Positions 54,112 to 64,000 of a stretch of DNA of 64,000 nt are shown one piece after another. The stretch is from Acetivibrio clariflavus DSM 19732 (GTDB lineage Bacteria; Bacillota; Clostridia; Acetivibrionales; Acetivibrionaceae): the NCBI RefSeq assembly GCF_000237085.1, contig NC_016627.1:1240001-1304000 (forward strand). Reading direction: 5' to 3'. Under the pieces are notes generated by a model. It worked only from the letters and a program-made list of their open reading frames with translations. It did not search any database and was not told the origin of the DNA. Position 1 is the stretch's first letter. Every line of letters begins with the position of its first letter. Made by a program: the position numbers and the translations under genes.

Positions 54112-55317
54112 TTAAGATCTATAACTTCCGTTTATTTTTACATAATCATAGGAAAAGTCACAGGTCCATATTCTATCGCTGTAATTTCCTTTTTTCAGGT
54201 TTATCAATATTGTTACTTCTTTTTCTTTCAATATCTCTTTAGCTTTATCTTCATCAAATTTAAGTGCACAACCGTTTTGACATACCATTAAATCTCCGAT
54301 GTAAATATCTACAAGAGTCGGATCAAAATCGGCACCGGAATAACCGGCAGCTGTTATAATACGTCCCCAGTTGGCATCTTCACCGAAGATTGCTGTTTTT
54401 ACCAGCGGCGATTTTGCAACTGCACTCACAACCTTATAAGCATCATCGGGAGTTGCAGCACCATCAGCTTTAACTTCGATAAGTTTTGTGGCGCCTTCTC
54501 CGTCTTTGGCAATCATTCTTGCCAGATAAGTACAAACGTGTTCCAAAGCGGATTTAAAATTACGGTATTCCATGTCTTCTTCCGAAATTCCTTCATTGCC
54601 AGCCTTTCCGTTGGCCAATATCAGTACCATGTCGCAAACGCTTGTGTCTCCGTCAACGGATACTCTGTTAAAGGTATAACCCACAACTTCCTTGAGAGCT
54701 TTATCCAAAAGGTTATGGGAAATGTTTGCATCGGTGGTAATTACCCCGATCATTGTAGCCATATTGGGATGGATCATTCCCGAACCTTTTGCCATGCCTC
54801 CGATTCTTATTTTTTTGCCTTGAATTTCAATTTCTACGGCAATCTCTTTAGGTACGAGGTCAGTGGTCATAATAGCCTCACAGGCTTCATGGCCTCCTTC
54901 TGCTGATAAGTTGGCTATGGAAGTTTTTATACCCGAGCGGATCTTTGACATATCCAAAGGAATACCAATAACTCCGGTTGAACCTACAAGTACATTTTCT
55001 GCATTGCATTGAAGAAGCTGAGCAGTGAGTTCGGCTATTTCCAAGGCGTCCTTATTGCCCTGTCCACCTATGCAGGCATTAGCATTGCCGCTGTTTATTA
55101 CAATTGATTGGGCGTATCCTTTTTTTATATGATTCATGGTTAGTTGAAGGGAGTGACCTTTTACCAAATTGGTGGTAAAGACTCCGGTTGCTACGGCTAT
55201 ATCATCGGAACATACAACTGCCAAATCCTTTTTGCCATTATTTTTTAAACCGCAGGCAACACCTGCTGCTTTAAAACCTTTCGGAGCGGTAACTCCGCCA
55301 TCTATTACATTTATCAT
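54112..55317 (-). CDS. argJ: Bifunctional ornithine acetyltransferase / N-acetylglutamate synthase
   Basis: 401 residues starting at MINVIDGGVTAPKG, ATGGAG before it; the frame extends 33 bases upstream without support. It moves the acetyl group from acetylornithine to glutamate in arginine synthesis. The chain cuts itself before the Thr in MIHPNMATMIGVITTDANI to form alpha and beta subunits. Other family parts: VATGVFTTNLVKG, SIVINSGNANACIGGQG, STGVIGIPLDMSKIRSG and FGEDANWGRIITAAGYSG. No other arginine gene is adjacent, so it is a detached part of the pathway here. Confidence 0.95.
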   Translation of the reverse strand: MINVIDGGVTAPKGFKAAGVACGLKNNGKKDLAVVCSDDIAVATGVFTTNLVKGHSLQLTMNHIKKGYAQSIVINSGNANACIGGQGNKDALEIAELTAQLLQCNAENVLVGSTGVIGIPLDMSKIRSGIKTSIANLSAEGGHEACEAIMTTDLVPKEIAVEIEIQGKKIRIGGMAKGSGMIHPNMATMIGVITTDANISHNLLDKALKEVVGYTFNRVSVDGDTSVCDMVLILANGKAGNEGISEEDMEYRNFKSALEHVCTYLARMIAKDGEGATKLIEVKADGAATPDDAYKVVSAVAKSPLVKTAIFGEDANWGRIITAAGYSGADFDPTLVDIYIGDLMVCQNGCALKFDEDKAKEILKEKEVTILINLKKGNYSDRIWTCDFSYDYVKINGSYRS

Positions 55318-55960
55318 ACTTTTCACTCCATTTTTATTTAGTATAGTCAAGATGTATTATACATAATTAATTATGTTCATTCAACGGGATTTACGTAGTT
55401 TTTCCAAGTTTGCTAGTATGCAGTCAGTTGATGAAAATAGGTAAAAAAGAGGAAATAAGACCTATTTATGATTTGAAGGATATATAATATAATAATTTTA
55501 ACTAATCAATTTACCGGGAGTTTCTGTCAAAAAATGCACATATGTTTGGCCAGTAGGTTTGGTTAATAAGAAGTTTAGGATTTCAAAAAAATAAATTTTA
55601 TGAAATATTTAGCAATTCGTTTTTATTCCAAATTTTTTATGGATGTCAAGCAGTAGTTCCCTTTAATTCCATATAAAATCATTGAAATATAAATGCTTAG
55701 AGGTTATAATAGTGAAGATTCATCTCTTATGCTTTCAGATACTTGGTAAAGTTTTAATGACTTCTCTTAGGATGGAAACGACTATACATTTTTGCAGGAG
55801 GCCTAATGTTTTAAAATTTCTAATCTAAGGATGGAGGAATTAATAATACCTTAATTTGACTACAACGATTTTATTTATCGGTAACTTGTAAAAATACGCG
55901 GTTAATGTTTGATTGGAATAAGAGTTTTTATAAATTTTTTTAGAGTAAGGGGATGGTTAA
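55318..55960. other. Long spacer before lon
   Basis: 643 bases without a gene. I do not see a CIRCE-type repeat or a CtsR-type heptamer that would explain regulation of lon, and no convincing -35/-10 pair. A stretch GGATGGAGGAATTAATAATA (about 55831-55850) looks like a ribosome binding site without a start codon. Confidence 0.4.
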
Positions 55961-58396
55961 ATGTCTGAAGCAAGAAAGGTTGTAAAGAAACAGGAATTAC
56001 CTTTGCTGCCTCTTAGAGGTCTTACAGTCTTTCCATATATGATACTTCATTTTGATGTGGGAAGAGTAAAGTCTATAAAAGCTTTGGAAGAGGCTATGAT
56101 AAACAACCAGCTTATTTTTCTGGTTACTCAAAAAGATGCAAAAAATGACTCACCTACTGTTGACGATATATACAAGATTGGTACAATATCGAAAGTTAAA
56201 CAGCTTTTAAAACTTCCCGGCGATACCATAAGGGTTTTGGTTGAAGGAATCAGCAGGGCTGAAATTGCTGAGTTTACTCAGACAGAACCGTTCTTTATGG
56301 CAGAAGTTGTTGAAAAAATATATGTTGAAGATGAAGATAGCAAATTGGAAATAGAAGCTCTCAAAAGAAGGGTAGTATCCACTTTTGAAGAGTATTCCAA
56401 ATATAACAACAAAATTTCACCGGAAATTGTTTTATCAGTAATGAGTATTGAAGACCCGGATCAGCTTGCGGATATAATAACTTCAAATTTGGTATTGAAG
56501 GTTGAGCAGAAACAGGAGATACTCAATGAATTTCAGCCTAAACTGCGTCTTGAAAAACTGCTGGAAATAATAGTTAAAGAAATTGAAATTATGCAGATTG
56601 AAAAAGATATAAACATCAAAGTTAGAAAACAGATGGACAAGATGCAGAAGGAATACTATCTGAGGGAACAATTGAAAGTAATACAAAGTGAGCTGGGAGA
56701 TAAGGAAGGCATTACCGGCGAAGTTGAAGAATATAAAAGAAAGCTTAAGGAAGGTAATTTTGGTGAAGAGGTAGAGAAAAAGGTTCTTAAAGAGCTGGAC
56801 AGGCTTTTGAAGATGCCTTCCGGTTCTGCTGAAGGGGCCGTAATCAGAACCTATCTGGACTGGATATTTGACCTTCCGTGGAATAAGAGAACTGAAGAAA
56901 TAATTGATTTGGAAAGAGCGGAGGCAATTCTGAATGAAGACCACTATGGGCTGGAGAAGGTAAAGGAAAGAATTTTGGAACATCTTGCTGTCAGGATGCT
57001 GAAAAACGATTTGAGAGGCCCAATACTTTGTCTTGTAGGACCTCCGGGAGTAGGTAAGACATCAATAGCCAAATCGATTGCCCGTGCATTAAACAGAAAT
57101 TATGTCAGGATGTCTTTGGGTGGTGTAAGAGATGAAGCGGAGATAAGAGGTCATCGCAGAACTTATGTCGGAGCTATGCCTGGAAGGATAATTTCGGCAT
57201 TGAAACAGGCCGGTTCCAAAAATCCGCTTATTCTGTTGGATGAAATAGATAAAATGAGCAGTGATTTCAGAGGTGATCCGGCATCAGCTATGCTTGAAGT
57301 ACTTGACAGTGAACAGAACTTTGCTTTCAGAGATCACTATCTGGAACTTCCCTTTGACTTGTCGGATGTACTTTTCCTTACAACAGCTAACAATCTTGAT
57401 ACTATTCCAAGGCCGCTTTTGGACAGGATGGAAGTTATACATCTTACAAGCTATACCGAAGAGGAAAAGGTTAATATTGCAATAAAATACCTTTTCCCGA
57501 AACAGGTGGCAGAACACGGAATTAAAAAGGGAAGCGTAAAAATAGATGAACAAGCTGTTAGAGACATTATAAACTGCTATACAAGGGAAGCAGGAGTAAG
57601 GGATTTGGAAAGACAGATTGCCACAATATGCAGAAAAGTGGCCAAAAAGCTTGTTTCTTCGAAACAGCAATCGGTTAAAATTACTTCCAATACTTTGGAA
57701 AAATATTTGGGAACTAAAAAGTACAGATATGATAAGGCAAACGATAAAGATGAAATAGGTATTGCTACGGGTCTTGCATGGACCCCTGTAGGAGGAGACA
57801 CATTGTCCATTGAAGTAAACCTCATGGACGGAAGCGGTAAATTGGAACTTACCGGTCAGCTTGGAGATGTAATGAAGGAATCGGCAAGGGCTGCTATGAG
57901 TTTTATTCGTTCAAGAGCCGAACAGTATATGATTGAAAAAGATTTTTACAATAAATATGACATTCATATACATGTACCGGAAGGTGCTATTCCAAAGGAT
58001 GGTCCTTCGGCTGGTATAACCCTTGCAACTGCGATGGTATCTGCTTTGACAGGAATTCCTGTAAAGAGAAATGTTGCAATGACAGGAGAAATTACGTTAA
58101 GAGGTCGAGTCCTTCCGATAGGAGGACTTAAGGAAAAAGTCCTTGCGGCCAACAGGGCTGGTATTGATACTGTTATAATTCCTGTTGATAATAAAAAGGA
58201 TCTTGACGATATACCGGAAGCTGTAAGGAAAAAAATTAAGTTTGTAGTTGCCGAGAATATGGATACTGTACTGAATACAGCTCTGGTAAAGACTAAGTGG
58301 AGAAATATAAAGAGTACAAAAAGTGATGATAAAGTAGATATTGCCAAGAATCCTTCCCAAATTCATGATGAGTCTCAGCAGATAGTTGAGCAGTAA
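55961..58396 (+). CDS. lon: ATP-dependent protease Lon (LonA)
   Basis: 811 residues. It degrades misfolded and regulatory proteins in the cytoplasm. Order of domains: N-terminal Lon substrate domain (about 12-200), coiled-coil region ([20 protein letters not shown]), AAA module with [20 protein letters not shown] (Walker A), [20 protein letters not shown] (Walker B), [20 protein letters not shown], and the protease domain with [20 protein letters not shown] (catalytic Ser) and [20 protein letters not shown] (catalytic Lys). All active residues are present. A terminator follows 30 bases after the stop. Confidence 0.97.
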   Translation: MSEARKVVKKQELPLLPLRGLTVFPYMILHFDVGRVKSIKALEEAMINNQLIFLVTQKDAKNDSPTVDDIYKIGTISKVKQLLKLPGDTIRVLVEGISRAEIAEFTQTEPFFMAEVVEKIYVEDEDSKLEIEALKRRVVSTFEEYSKYNNKISPEIVLSVMSIEDPDQLADIITSNLVLKVEQKQEILNEFQPKLRLEKLLEIIVKEIEIMQIEKDINIKVRKQMDKMQKEYYLREQLKVIQSELGDKEGITGEVEEYKRKLKEGNFGEEVEKKVLKELDRLLKMPSGSAEGAVIRTYLDWIFDLPWNKRTEEIIDLERAEAILNEDHYGLEKVKERILEHLAVRMLKNDLRGPILCLVGPPGVGKTSIAKSIARALNRNYVRMSLGGVRDEAEIRGHRRTYVGAMPGRIISALKQAGSKNPLILLDEIDKMSSDFRGDPASAMLEVLDSEQNFAFRDHYLELPFDLSDVLFLTTANNLDTIPRPLLDRMEVIHLTSYTEEEKVNIAIKYLFPKQVAEHGIKKGSVKIDEQAVRDIINCYTREAGVRDLERQIATICRKVAKKLVSSKQQSVKITSNTLEKYLGTKKYRYDKANDKDEIGIATGLAWTPVGGDTLSIEVNLMDGSGKLELTGQLGDVMKESARAAMSFIRSRAEQYMIEKDFYNKYDIHIHVPEGAIPKDGPSAGITLATAMVSALTGIPVKRNVAMTGEITLRGRVLPIGGLKEKVLAANRAGIDTVIIPVDNKKDLDDIPEAVRKKIKFVVAENMDTVLNTALVKTKWRNIKSTKSDDKVDIAKNPSQIHDESQQIVEQ

Positions 58397-58430
58397 TATA
58401 TAACTTTATTAATTATATTGGATAAACACT

Positions 58431-58471
58431 AAACCGCAGTTGTACCGTTGAGTACAACTGCGGTTTTTAAT
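58431..58471. terminator. Terminator after lon
   Basis: AAACCGCAGTTGTAC (58431-58445) pairs perfectly with GTACAACTGCGGTTT (58452-58466), loop of six, then TT. Confidence 0.9.
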
Positions 58472-58480
58472 AGGTTATGT

Positions 58481-59026
58481 CTAATATTTTTGATTGATAT
58501 AGCTGTCTACCAAAGATTCTCTTTCCTCGTTTATAAAAACATTCTCCTGTTTGAGCCTGTTTAGTATGGATTCGTTGATAGAATGGAGAATTATATTGTC
58601 ATAGTCTGTCAATACAATTTCAAACAATTTTTTCTTTAGTTTTGGAGATTTAACTTTTACAAAATAGGCTTCAACACCTTTGAAATCTATTAGAGTCAAG
58701 AGTTTCATGGTTACATCATCTTTTTTTGAATAATAATAATTTGATTGTTCAAGAAAATCTTCCCTCGCTTCGTTATTTTTGCTAAGGTCATGGGCTCTTT
58801 TCTGATAATATTTTGCCAGCACATTGTAATATTGGTAATTGTACAATGCCTTTTTTACATTGTCTATCTTTTTAAACGGCTTAATATTTAAAGCGTTAAT
58901 GCACCTGAAATTTGCTTCGATAAACTCATCTTTTGACAGATCACCTTTTGAATACTGCTCTATTAAGCTGTTTCTATTGAGCAAAAATTCTTCAAATTTG
59001 TTGGGTACAATTCTTTTTGGCGACAT
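58481..59026 (-). CDS. Conserved hypothetical protein, helical (DUF6648-like)
   Basis: 181 residues, charged and mostly helical, with no membrane segment. Parts such as RNSLIEQYSKGDLSKDEFIE and VKKALYNYQYYNVLAKYYQK are reminiscent of a conserved clostridial family that I recall as DUF6648; I am not certain. Ribosome binding site weak (GGTAGG). Standing alone; terminates against lon at the shared hairpin. Confidence 0.65.
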   Translation of the reverse strand: MSPKRIVPNKFEEFLLNRNSLIEQYSKGDLSKDEFIEANFRCINALNIKPFKKIDNVKKALYNYQYYNVLAKYYQKRAHDLSKNNEAREDFLEQSNYYYSKKDDVTMKLLTLIDFKGVEAYFVKVKSPKLKKKLFEIVLTDYDNIILHSINESILNRLKQENVFINEERESLVDSYINQKY

Positions 59027-59348
59027 TTTTACCTACCTATTCCAGTTTTGTATTGTTTTTAATAGCAATAAGCGATATATGGAAATAAGGGAGTAATTAA
59101 AGTATTGACCAATGGTCTTAATTTATATTAAAATATATAAGACAAAAAGTAAAGCTGTTCTTTTCAATTTTATATGAGATTCAAAAGGTTATTGAAGTTT
59201 TCTTTATTAATAAGTAAATTCAGTGAATGTCTAATGTAATCTGCTAAGTAAGTGCTTACGGTCTTGTAACAGGTACATAAAGAAGATTGTTTCACCCTGG
59301 AATTGATTTTGTCGTCAAGTTCGAGTTTTTACTATTTAGGAGGGCCGT
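59027..59348. other. Spacer with candidate promoter
   Basis: A TTGACC (about 59104) with an AT-rich stretch ending in TATTAAAATATATAA about 17 bases on may be a promoter for the following operon. Nothing else recognised. Confidence 0.35.
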
Positions 59349-60608
59349 ATGGCTTTATATTTAATAATTTCCCTGTCTATAGCAGTTGTTATGTTCTGTA
59401 TAAACGTAGCAATATTTAGTAAATACAAAATTTTGCGTAAAGACAGCATTTTTATTATATCTTTAGCATCTATTGCTATATCTGTTTTATTTCCCATGAT
59501 TCTTAATGGTTTTGCTGCTGCAGCCACCTCTGCTGGTTTTCACTTGGCATTAGTTACAAGTGTTATCACTTCCATTGCACTTATAGTAGTTTTTTCCGGC
59601 ATAATAGCCTATTGGGAATATATAAAAGAAAAGGGTAATAAATTATTGGGTTTCAATATTGATATTTTTACAAAATGGCTGAGAAAAAGCGTACTCATTA
59701 ATAAGGTGAAGAACAGTAAGTATTATAAGCTTGTTTTTAGTAAGAAGAACGTCTTCTCTAAAGAAAACAGGCATGAAACGGGAAAAAATGTTGACACTGG
59801 AAAGAATATTGATACAATAGGAGTAGAAAGTTTTGATGATGTTTTAATTTCTGATAGTGACATATCAATTCAGAAGTCTAAGAAAGCCAGCGAAAATTTT
59901 TTATGGAATACGGATAATCCAATTGCCGATGGTTGCATTAATGAAGATGACACTATAAAGGAGTTGGATAGCTTTGTCTGCAATGAAGATTGTCTTGATG
60001 ATGAAAATCTAATGGAATTTCTGCGGTTTGAAAACGAATATGGAAATGTCAATATAGATGAAAAATCAACGGAAAGTTATTTGGATTCGGATTGTCAGAA
60101 CGATTCTATTATCTTGGAACTGGAAGAGTTAATTAATCAGTCTGATTTCGGATCTATAGAAGATAGTATAAGTTCAGAAATCAATGAAATTGTTGCAAGC
60201 ATCCGGGATGAAATATGTATAAATTCCGATAGCGGTGGTAATGATATAAGCAATAATTGGGATGAGCTGATTTTGGGCCAGAGGGAAGAAGATTTTGAAG
60301 GCGATCAGCGGATGATTGGCAAAAAAGGTGGAAACGAGCTTAAAAAGTCTCTTGCTGAAATAATTGATGAAGGATTTAAGCTCAAAGAGCAGGGAGATTA
60401 TGAAGGTGCAATAATAAATTTCCTTTATGCTTTAGACAGTCATCCTCCCGACGACGTAGCACATTGGATACTCCTGGATATTTGTGTAATGTACAAGCAA
60501 TTGGGACAGGTTGAGCTTGCAAAAGAGGTACTTGATAATTATGTAAAAGAATATGGAATTATAATGGATGAAGGGTTAAAGTATGAAATTGAGTTGAATT
60601 TACGATAG
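59349..60608 (+). CDS. Membrane protein with acidic middle and TPR-like C-terminus
   Basis: 419 residues, AGGAGGGCC before the ATG. Three hydrophobic segments (about 3-23, 32-52, 60-90) form the N-terminal membrane part. Residues about 125-325 are acidic and low in complexity, with many Asp, Glu, Ser and Asn (SFDDVLISDSDISIQKSKKA, VCNEDCLDDENLMEFLRFEN), probably disordered and in the cytoplasm. At about 335-410 there is a TPR-like repeat pair (GFKLKEQGDYEGAIINFLYA, LLDICVMYKQLGQVELAKEV). No family recognised. Leads a likely three-gene operon. Confidence 0.7.
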   Translation: MALYLIISLSIAVVMFCINVAIFSKYKILRKDSIFIISLASIAISVLFPMILNGFAAAATSAGFHLALVTSVITSIALIVVFSGIIAYWEYIKEKGNKLLGFNIDIFTKWLRKSVLINKVKNSKYYKLVFSKKNVFSKENRHETGKNVDTGKNIDTIGVESFDDVLISDSDISIQKSKKASENFLWNTDNPIADGCINEDDTIKELDSFVCNEDCLDDENLMEFLRFENEYGNVNIDEKSTESYLDSDCQNDSIILELEELINQSDFGSIEDSISSEINEIVASIRDEICINSDSGGNDISNNWDELILGQREEDFEGDQRMIGKKGGNELKKSLAEIIDEGFKLKEQGDYEGAIINFLYALDSHPPDDVAHWILLDICVMYKQLGQVELAKEVLDNYVKEYGIIMDEGLKYEIELNLR

Positions 60609-60714
60609 ATTGGGTTTTTGCTGATAGAAATGTACGAGTTATGCTTTTTGACGGATTTGGTAATAATACTCAGACCTGATTACAGGATTGAGTATTGAGG
60701 GGGCACGCAATATA

Positions 60715-61956
60715 ATGAAAAAGGCTCAGGATATAATTGGATTGCCAATTATAAGTATTTATGACGGCATTGAAGTGGGCAGGGTAAAAAATATAATTAT
60801 TAATGCTACAAAGAGAGCAATAGAATACTTGATAATTGACAGCGGAATTCAATTCCTTAGTGCTAAGATAGTGCCTACAGTTAATGTATTGGGTATTGGA
60901 GAATATGCGGTAACAATCGAGAATGAATCGGTAATAAGTTATGTAAGTGAGATACCTGCTGCCATAGAATTATTGCAGAAAAATATACAAGTTACCGGAA
61001 CTAAGCTGCTTACTAAAAAAGGAAGGCTTATTGGTGAAGTTGGCGATATTTATGTTGATGAGGATGATAATTGCAGTATTGTTGGACTTGAATATATATA
61101 TGACGGTAAGGTTAAAATCATACCCAGAACAAGTATTATTTCTATAAGCAAGGATTTTGTTGTTGTAATTGAAGAAGTAGAAGAGAGCTTGATTGACAAA
61201 AAGGAAGAGTTAGAGAACGTAGTTTGTTTGCAAGATGATGAAAAAGATAGGTATAATCCTCATATTGACCAAAACAGTGATTTTGTGGAGAATTCTGGCG
61301 ACGAAATAGAGGAATTGATTATAGAAGAAACCGATTCATCGTATGAAGAAATTGATGTATCTTATCCTGATTTCCCCTTTGAAACGAATATATCTGTGGA
61401 AGAGGTATTGGATTTATCCTTGCCTGAAAATGATAAATTAAACTACGAAGATTTTTTTGCCGATATTGATGATAACTATCTTGAAAGCGGTTTTAATGAT
61501 AATGGACTGGATGAAACATTTTTTGAAGGTTTTGAGGATTTGGAAGGAGGTTATTTGGAGGAAGATTTAAAAAAAGATGAGAAGTCTATTAATATACAAC
61601 TGTTAACTGAAAATATCGAAAAAGAAATTAATGAAAAAGAAAATATTGAAAAAGAAAGTACTGACAAAGTAAATACTGAAAAGAATTCAGACGATAAAAA
61701 GGAAGTTTGGAAGCCTTCTTTCGTTAATTTTGACAAGGAAAAAACCTCCGGCAGTTCGTTGGATAAAAGTAGTGCTGCCCATCTGTTTGAACAGCGGCAG
61801 AAAGAATATCTTAATGGGAGAAAAGCTACAAAAACTATTATTTCCAGCTCAGGAACAGTTATAATCAGACAGGGAGAAATTATAACCGATGAGGTTATCG
61901 AACTTTCAAGACAAAACGGAAAACTGATTGAACTAATAATGAATAATGAAGCATAG
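60715..61956 (+). CDS. PRC-barrel domain protein with acidic tail
   Basis: 413 residues. Start at the ATG at 60715 after GAGGGGG (11-base gap); a TTG 27 bases earlier opens the same frame. Two PRC-barrel-like repeats (about 8-80, MKKAQDIIGLPIISIYDGIE; and 85-165, KLLTKKGRLIGEVGDIYVDE). From about 180 to 330 it is strongly acidic and low in complexity, then a Glu/Lys-rich stretch with short repeats (NIEKEINEKENIEKESTDKV), then a C-terminal 80 residues with TIISSSGTVIIRQGEIITDE. Similar PRC-barrel proteins occur in cyanobacteria and Firmicutes as scaffold parts. Function unknown. Confidence 0.75.
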   Translation: MKKAQDIIGLPIISIYDGIEVGRVKNIIINATKRAIEYLIIDSGIQFLSAKIVPTVNVLGIGEYAVTIENESVISYVSEIPAAIELLQKNIQVTGTKLLTKKGRLIGEVGDIYVDEDDNCSIVGLEYIYDGKVKIIPRTSIISISKDFVVVIEEVEESLIDKKEELENVVCLQDDEKDRYNPHIDQNSDFVENSGDEIEELIIEETDSSYEEIDVSYPDFPFETNISVEEVLDLSLPENDKLNYEDFFADIDDNYLESGFNDNGLDETFFEGFEDLEGGYLEEDLKKDEKSINIQLLTENIEKEINEKENIEKESTDKVNTEKNSDDKKEVWKPSFVNFDKEKTSGSSLDKSSAAHLFEQRQKEYLNGRKATKTIISSSGTVIIRQGEIITDEVIELSRQNGKLIELIMNNEA

Positions 61957-61971
61957 TGAGAGGTAGTTTTG

Positions 61972-63309
61972 ATGCTAAAACATAACAAAGTTTATATTAT
62001 ATTGATGATTTTGTTTTTCCAGTCAGTATTGTCGATAACTTTGGGATTGTTTTTCCTTCACTTTTCATCAAAAGGTCATATTTTACCTAATGTATATGTA
62101 AGCACGTTATATGTGGGAAATTACACAAAAAGCAAAGCGGTATCCGCAATTAAAGAGCATTATGACAAAATATCGGAGGATTCGGGTATTTTGATAAAAT
62201 GCGATGATGACAAAGAGTATAGGATTAAACTTTCGGATATCGAATTTTCGATAGATTGTGAAGCTACTGCTGATGAAGCATATTACATAAAGGAAGACAA
62301 CAGACTTGCAAGACTAATAAAAGGATTTTTTGCAAATAAAAAGATAACGATATATCCAGTGGTAAAGATAAATGAAGAAAAACTTAAAAAACATTTGGAG
62401 GAGTTTGCTTTATTGGTAGATAAAGCGCCTGTAAATGCTCGGATTAATTTTCAAAATGGTGAGATAAGTAAAATTCCGCATCAATTGGGGATGAAACTTA
62501 ATATCCCAAATTCAATAGAGAAAATTAAGAGTGAAATCGGAAATAATCTTAACAGTACTATTGAATTTAATCCGGAAAACAACTATGAGATTAATTGGAT
62601 TTGGCCTGAACTTACCCTTTCAGATTTTAATGGTATTGATTCTGTTATTTCCAGCTATTCAACTCCCATTACAGACTTTAAAGACAATAAAAGTATAGTG
62701 CAGGCTGCAAAGGCACTAAACGGTTTTTTGGTGATGGGATCAGATTTTAATAACCGAAAGTATAAGGAGTTTTCCTTTGTTAATCGAATGAAGGAAAAGG
62801 GCATTTCCTTTGAAAAAACAAATGAGGGTTTAAGCCAGGTGGCGTCAACTCTTTATGCTGCATTGCTTAAAACTGGTATTGATGTCGATTATATTTACAG
62901 AAAGAAGCATAATGCAATTGTGGAATATATCGAACCTGGTCTGGATGTGGAAATATCCGAAAAAGAAGGAGATTTTACATTTAAAAACCCTTTTGATTTC
63001 CCGATTGCAGTCTTTACCGAATATGATGATAGGAACATAACAGTGTACATATTGGGAAGTAAGGGGAATGGCTATTCTAAAAAGGAAATAGAGACAAGGG
63101 TTGTACAAAAAATTGAGCCGCCTGTTTTAAGGACTGTAAATTATGATTTAAAGCCTCTTGAAGAAAAAGTTGTCATTAGTGGTAAGCCGGGAATTGAGGT
63201 AGAGGTATATAGAGTTTCAGAAGAAAACGGCAAAATCAATTCAGATCTTTTATATATCGATAGTTATGAAGCGGTTGAATCAATTGTTCAGGTTGGACCT
63301 AAAAGATAA
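61972..63309 (+). CDS. VanW-family exported protein
   Basis: 445 residues. Start at the ATG after GAGAGG; a TTG directly before is in frame. An N-terminal anchor helix (about 10-30) is followed by a peptidoglycan-binding-4 type domain (about 55-200), the VanW domain (about 225-360: GIDSVISSYSTPITDFKDNK, LSQVASTLYAALLKTGIDVD, EYIEPGLDVEISE), and a G5-like C-terminus (about 370-420: EIETRVVQKIEPPVLRTV). VanW proteins are found in the cell wall of Clostridia and seem to bind glycan; the activity is not known. Terminator follows. Confidence 0.85.
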   Translation: MLKHNKVYIILMILFFQSVLSITLGLFFLHFSSKGHILPNVYVSTLYVGNYTKSKAVSAIKEHYDKISEDSGILIKCDDDKEYRIKLSDIEFSIDCEATADEAYYIKEDNRLARLIKGFFANKKITIYPVVKINEEKLKKHLEEFALLVDKAPVNARINFQNGEISKIPHQLGMKLNIPNSIEKIKSEIGNNLNSTIEFNPENNYEINWIWPELTLSDFNGIDSVISSYSTPITDFKDNKSIVQAAKALNGFLVMGSDFNNRKYKEFSFVNRMKEKGISFEKTNEGLSQVASTLYAALLKTGIDVDYIYRKKHNAIVEYIEPGLDVEISEKEGDFTFKNPFDFPIAVFTEYDDRNITVYILGSKGNGYSKKEIETRVVQKIEPPVLRTVNYDLKPLEEKVVISGKPGIEVEVYRVSEENGKINSDLLYIDSYEAVESIVQVGPKR

Positions 63310-63322
63310 TAACAGGCAAAAT

Positions 63323-63366
63323 AAAAAAATCTCGAAATAACTTGCAATTTCTCGAGATTTTTTTAA
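63323..63366. terminator. Terminator between the VanW gene and mecA
   Basis: AAAAAATCTCGA with a bulged complement TCTCGAGATTTTTT; T and A runs on both sides. Confidence 0.75.
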
Positions 63367-63385
63367 TAACCATGTTAAAAGCAAA

Positions 63386-64000
63386 TTAGAAATAACAGGA
63401 AATAATTTCTACTGCATTGGCTTCAATTATTTTTTGACCGTATTCCTCCAAGTAACCTTCGTAATAGGCATTATTGGAGACTTTTTTTCCATATTCATTG
63501 AGCAAAGATTCGAAATATCTCAAATTGCTAACGGTATAGGCATTTTTGGTAAATATCATGTAATAGGTATTTTTTAGCTTATACAACGTACTGTTACCCG
63601 AATAAATGTTATTAAGTATGCTGCACAAACTGACAAGGTGGTCAAAGTTTTCAAAAGAGTAAATAACTATTGATGAGCACAGCTTGTGACATTTCTTTTT
63701 TACTCTTAAATCGGACTTCCTGAATCTATTCTTTATATATTTCTGAATTGATTCAAAATCTTCATCATCATCGAGCTTGGTTATAAATATAACAAAACCG
63801 TCATTTTCATCCGGTGATGCTTCGATTGCCAATTGTGATTCGGAAGTATTAAAGCCAAACTGAATTTCTGCTTGCTCCATCATATCCCAAAACAATTCCT
63901 GGGTAGCAAGTGAATTATAGTTGAGATTCTCTAAGTCAATATTTCTTTCCTGCAGATCACTTAATGTAATTGTAACTTTAATTTTATTCTCGTTAATTTT
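63386..64000 (-). CDS. mecA: MecA-type adaptor protein, 5'-truncated by window edge
   Basis: 205 residues are visible; the frame is open to the edge, so only the first few residues are missing. The N-terminal part reads KINENKIKVTITLSDLQERN, then NSLATQELFWDMMEQAEIQF, which is the MecA N-domain that binds substrates such as ComK. The middle is a charged linker, and the C-terminal half (CHKLCSSIVIYSFENFDHLV, LYKLKNTYYMIFTKN, FESLLNEYGKKV) is the ClpC-binding domain. It delivers substrates to ClpCP. The truncated frame begins near residue 5 if the family length is normal. Confidence 0.92.
   Translation of the reverse strand, partial: KINENKIKVTITLSDLQERNIDLENLNYNSLATQELFWDMMEQAEIQFGFNTSESQLAIEASPDENDGFVIFITKLDDDEDFESIQKYIKNRFRKSDLRVKKKCHKLCSSIVIYSFENFDHLVSLCSILNNIYSGNSTLYKLKNTYYMIFTKNAYTVSNLRYFESLLNEYGKKVSNNAYYEGYLEEYGQKIIEANAVEIISCYF

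Noticed and set aside
55318-55960. Heat-shock operator before lon
   Set aside because: Neither CIRCE nor CtsR-type repeats are visible.
1-64000. tRNA or rRNA genes
   Set aside because: No GC-rich cloverleaf or rRNA segment was found by reading; a tRNAscan run would settle it.

Overview
The window comes from a low-GC, spore-forming, cellulosome-producing Clostridia, most like the Acetivibrio/Hungateiclostridium (Clostridium thermocellum) group. The evidence is a secreted CotH-type protein ending in a type I dockerin, YtrH/YtrI sporulation proteins, MecA, an LTA-synthase-type sulfatase, strong GGAGG ribosome binding sites and AT-rich spacers. The species cannot be fixed from the sequence alone. 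I see no rRNA, tRNA or CRISPR array.

Layout. 1-1.2 kb: the end of a peroxiredoxin gene and a response regulator whose phospho-acceptor Asp is Asn. 1.46-2.99 kb: an IS4-type element with a broken transposase. 3.3-7.6 kb: a block of CotH-dockerin protein, VTC-domain polymerase and DUF4956 membrane protein. 7.7-10.3 kb: a type IV prepilin-like gene and an IS256-type element with a twice-frameshifted transposase. 10.3-14.7 kb: S-adenosylmethionine decarboxylase, a 2-hydroxyacid dehydrogenase, an RNA methyltransferase-like protein and an RluA-type pseudouridine synthase. 14.7-16.6 kb: an intact IS1182-type element. 16.7-22.5 kb: an ECF sigma factor with a 1743-residue protein that joins a zinc-finger anti-sigma domain to an alpha-2-macroglobulin-like extracellular part. 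22.8-46.3 kb: mostly housekeeping and envelope genes (glgA, aldo/keto reductase, DUF815 ATPase, icd, truA, LTA synthase, rubredoxin-like protein, ytrH/ytrI, cyclophilin lipoprotein, asnA, asnS, pyk, exonuclease III, PspC/LiaF-like pair). 46.6-53.8 kb: a signalling region with a PAS histidine kinase, a CheY-like regulator, a CheA-like kinase fused to a CheX-type phosphatase domain, and a stand-alone CheW. 54-64 kb: argJ, lon, a conserved hypothetical gene, three envelope or cytoplasmic genes of uncertain role (acidic membrane protein with TPR-like end, PRC-barrel, VanW), and the 5'-truncated mecA at the window edge.

How the genes may work together. The strongest candidates for undescribed systems are two. 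(1) The ECF sigma and anti-sigma/alpha-2-macroglobulin pair: the A2M-like part sits outside the membrane and lacks the thioester Cys, so it looks like a sensor rather than a covalent protease trap; a good ECF-type promoter lies upstream of the sigma gene. (2) The CheA/Hpt/CheX fusion with its CheY-like partner: kinase and phosphatase activities for one regulator appear to sit on one membrane protein. The CotH-dockerin/VTC/DUF4956 block links a cellulosome-attached atypical kinase fold to a polyphosphate-type polymerase. Three insertion sequences could be delimited to the base or nearly so, two of them with target duplications.
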